A stretch of 5,700 nucleotides of DNA. Origin: Vitreoscilla sp. GTDB taxonomy: Bacteria; Pseudomonadota; Gammaproteobacteria; Burkholderiales; Burkholderiaceae. Location: the NCBI GenBank assembly GCA_014378125.1, contig JACMOG010001000.1:1-5700 (forward strand), in the 5' to 3' direction. Positions 5,351 through 5,700 of the stretch are shown one piece after another. The notes below the pieces were generated by a model. That model ran no database searches. It had not been told where the DNA came from and saw only the letters and a program-made list of their open reading frames with translations. The first letter of the stretch is position 1; the number at the start of each line of letters is the position of its first letter. Made by a program: the position numbers and the translations under genes.

Positions 5351-5700
5351 CGTCACGCGCCTCGCCCACGCGTCGTCGGCCACCACCACCGGCACGCCCT
5401 GGGCAGCGCCCTCGTCCCAGGGCTCGTCGATCAGCAGCGCGTGCACCTGCGGCCAGGCCGCCACGTGGAAGGGCGCGGCGGTGCCCAGCTTCGAGTGGTC
5501 GGCCAGCACCAGCGTGCGGCGGGCGCAGGCGATCATCGCGCGGTTGTCGTGCTGCCACGTGCCGCCGGTGAGCGCGATCTGCACCTGCTTGTCGCCGGCG
5601 AAGATCACGGCGATGATCGCGTTCGTGCTGCCGGGCCTGTGCATGGCCACGGTGGTGCCCACCGCGTTCGCCGCGGCCGGACGGCGTGCCGATGCGCTGA
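5342..5700 (-). CDS. DeoR-family transcriptional regulator, C-terminal sensor domain, 5' end beyond window
   Basis: DeoR/GlpR-type regulators have an N-terminal helix-turn-helix and a C-terminal sensor domain that binds a sugar phosphate or similar metabolite. Only the sensor part is visible. The frame is open to 5700, so the DNA-binding domain lies outside. Landmarks, reading along the protein, are ARRPAAA, GTTVA, VQIALTGGTW, RAMIACARRTLVLADHSKLG and the stretch FHVAAWPQVHALLIDEP, ending at the TGA at 5344-5342. RAMI followed by ARR and LADHSKLG is the family hallmark. The domain is short: GTT to TGG spans about 31 residues instead of about 43 in GlpR, and TGGTW is joined almost directly to RAMI where GlpR has about 47 residues. 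The missing part includes the usual GxxGxD region near the effector pocket. The GTG at 5660-5662 is internal, not the start. The target and effector cannot be told from here. Confidence 0.75.
   Translation of the reverse strand, partial: SASARRPAAANAVGTTVAMHRPGSTNAIIAVIFAGDKQVQIALTGGTWQHDNRAMIACARRTLVLADHSKLGTAAPFHVAAWPQVHALLIDEPWDEGAAQGVPVVVADDAWARRVTTS

Overview
The window is very GC-rich DNA with strong G/C at third codon positions. It carries two PEP-CTERM proteins with VPEP motifs and Arg-rich tails. Together these point to a betaproteobacterium, probably of the order Burkholderiales. That placement is inferred from sequence style and gene content; there is no rRNA or tRNA to anchor it.

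Layout. Bases 1-1134 (+) hold the C-terminal part of a GlpQ-like glycerophosphodiester phosphodiesterase whose start lies off the left edge. It runs without a stop codon into a small UBP-type zinc-finger protein (1135-1442, +), whose own C-terminal tail is in a different frame. Convergent to these is a block of three minus-strand genes read from right to left: a PEP-CTERM protein (4599-3928), an S53 (sedolisin) peptidase (3877-2138) and a second PEP-CTERM protein of FxDxF type (2064-1477). The first two are 50 bases apart with no visible terminator and probably form an operon. A perfect 10-bp hairpin (2102-2128) lies just behind the peptidase and separates it from the third gene. Right of the block, 4615-5334 (+) encodes an unrecognised soluble protein transcribed divergently. 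At the right edge, 5342-5700 (-) is the C-terminal part of a DeoR-family regulator. The last two genes converge, and both of their stop codons sit inside one 9-bp inverted repeat.

Function. All three genes of the minus-strand block encode exported products. The PEP-CTERM tails mark two of them for the exosortase (EpsH/XrtA-type) sorting pathway, and the peptidase has a signal peptide. The phosphodiesterase family is usually periplasmic or secreted. No exosortase is present here, so the sorting machinery must be elsewhere in the genome.

Most notable. Several genes look damaged or shortened. The S53 peptidase keeps its catalytic Glu, Asp and Ser but lacks the segment carrying the oxyanion-hole Asp, and its calcium ligands are replaced. 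The DeoR sensor domain is compacted by roughly 45 residues at one junction and by smaller gaps elsewhere. The zinc-finger gene has an apparent one-base deletion, and the phosphodiesterase lacks a stop. This could be real gene decay or an assembly/base-calling problem. I see no CRISPR array, insertion sequence, tRNA or rRNA, and no convincing sign of a new multi-gene system.
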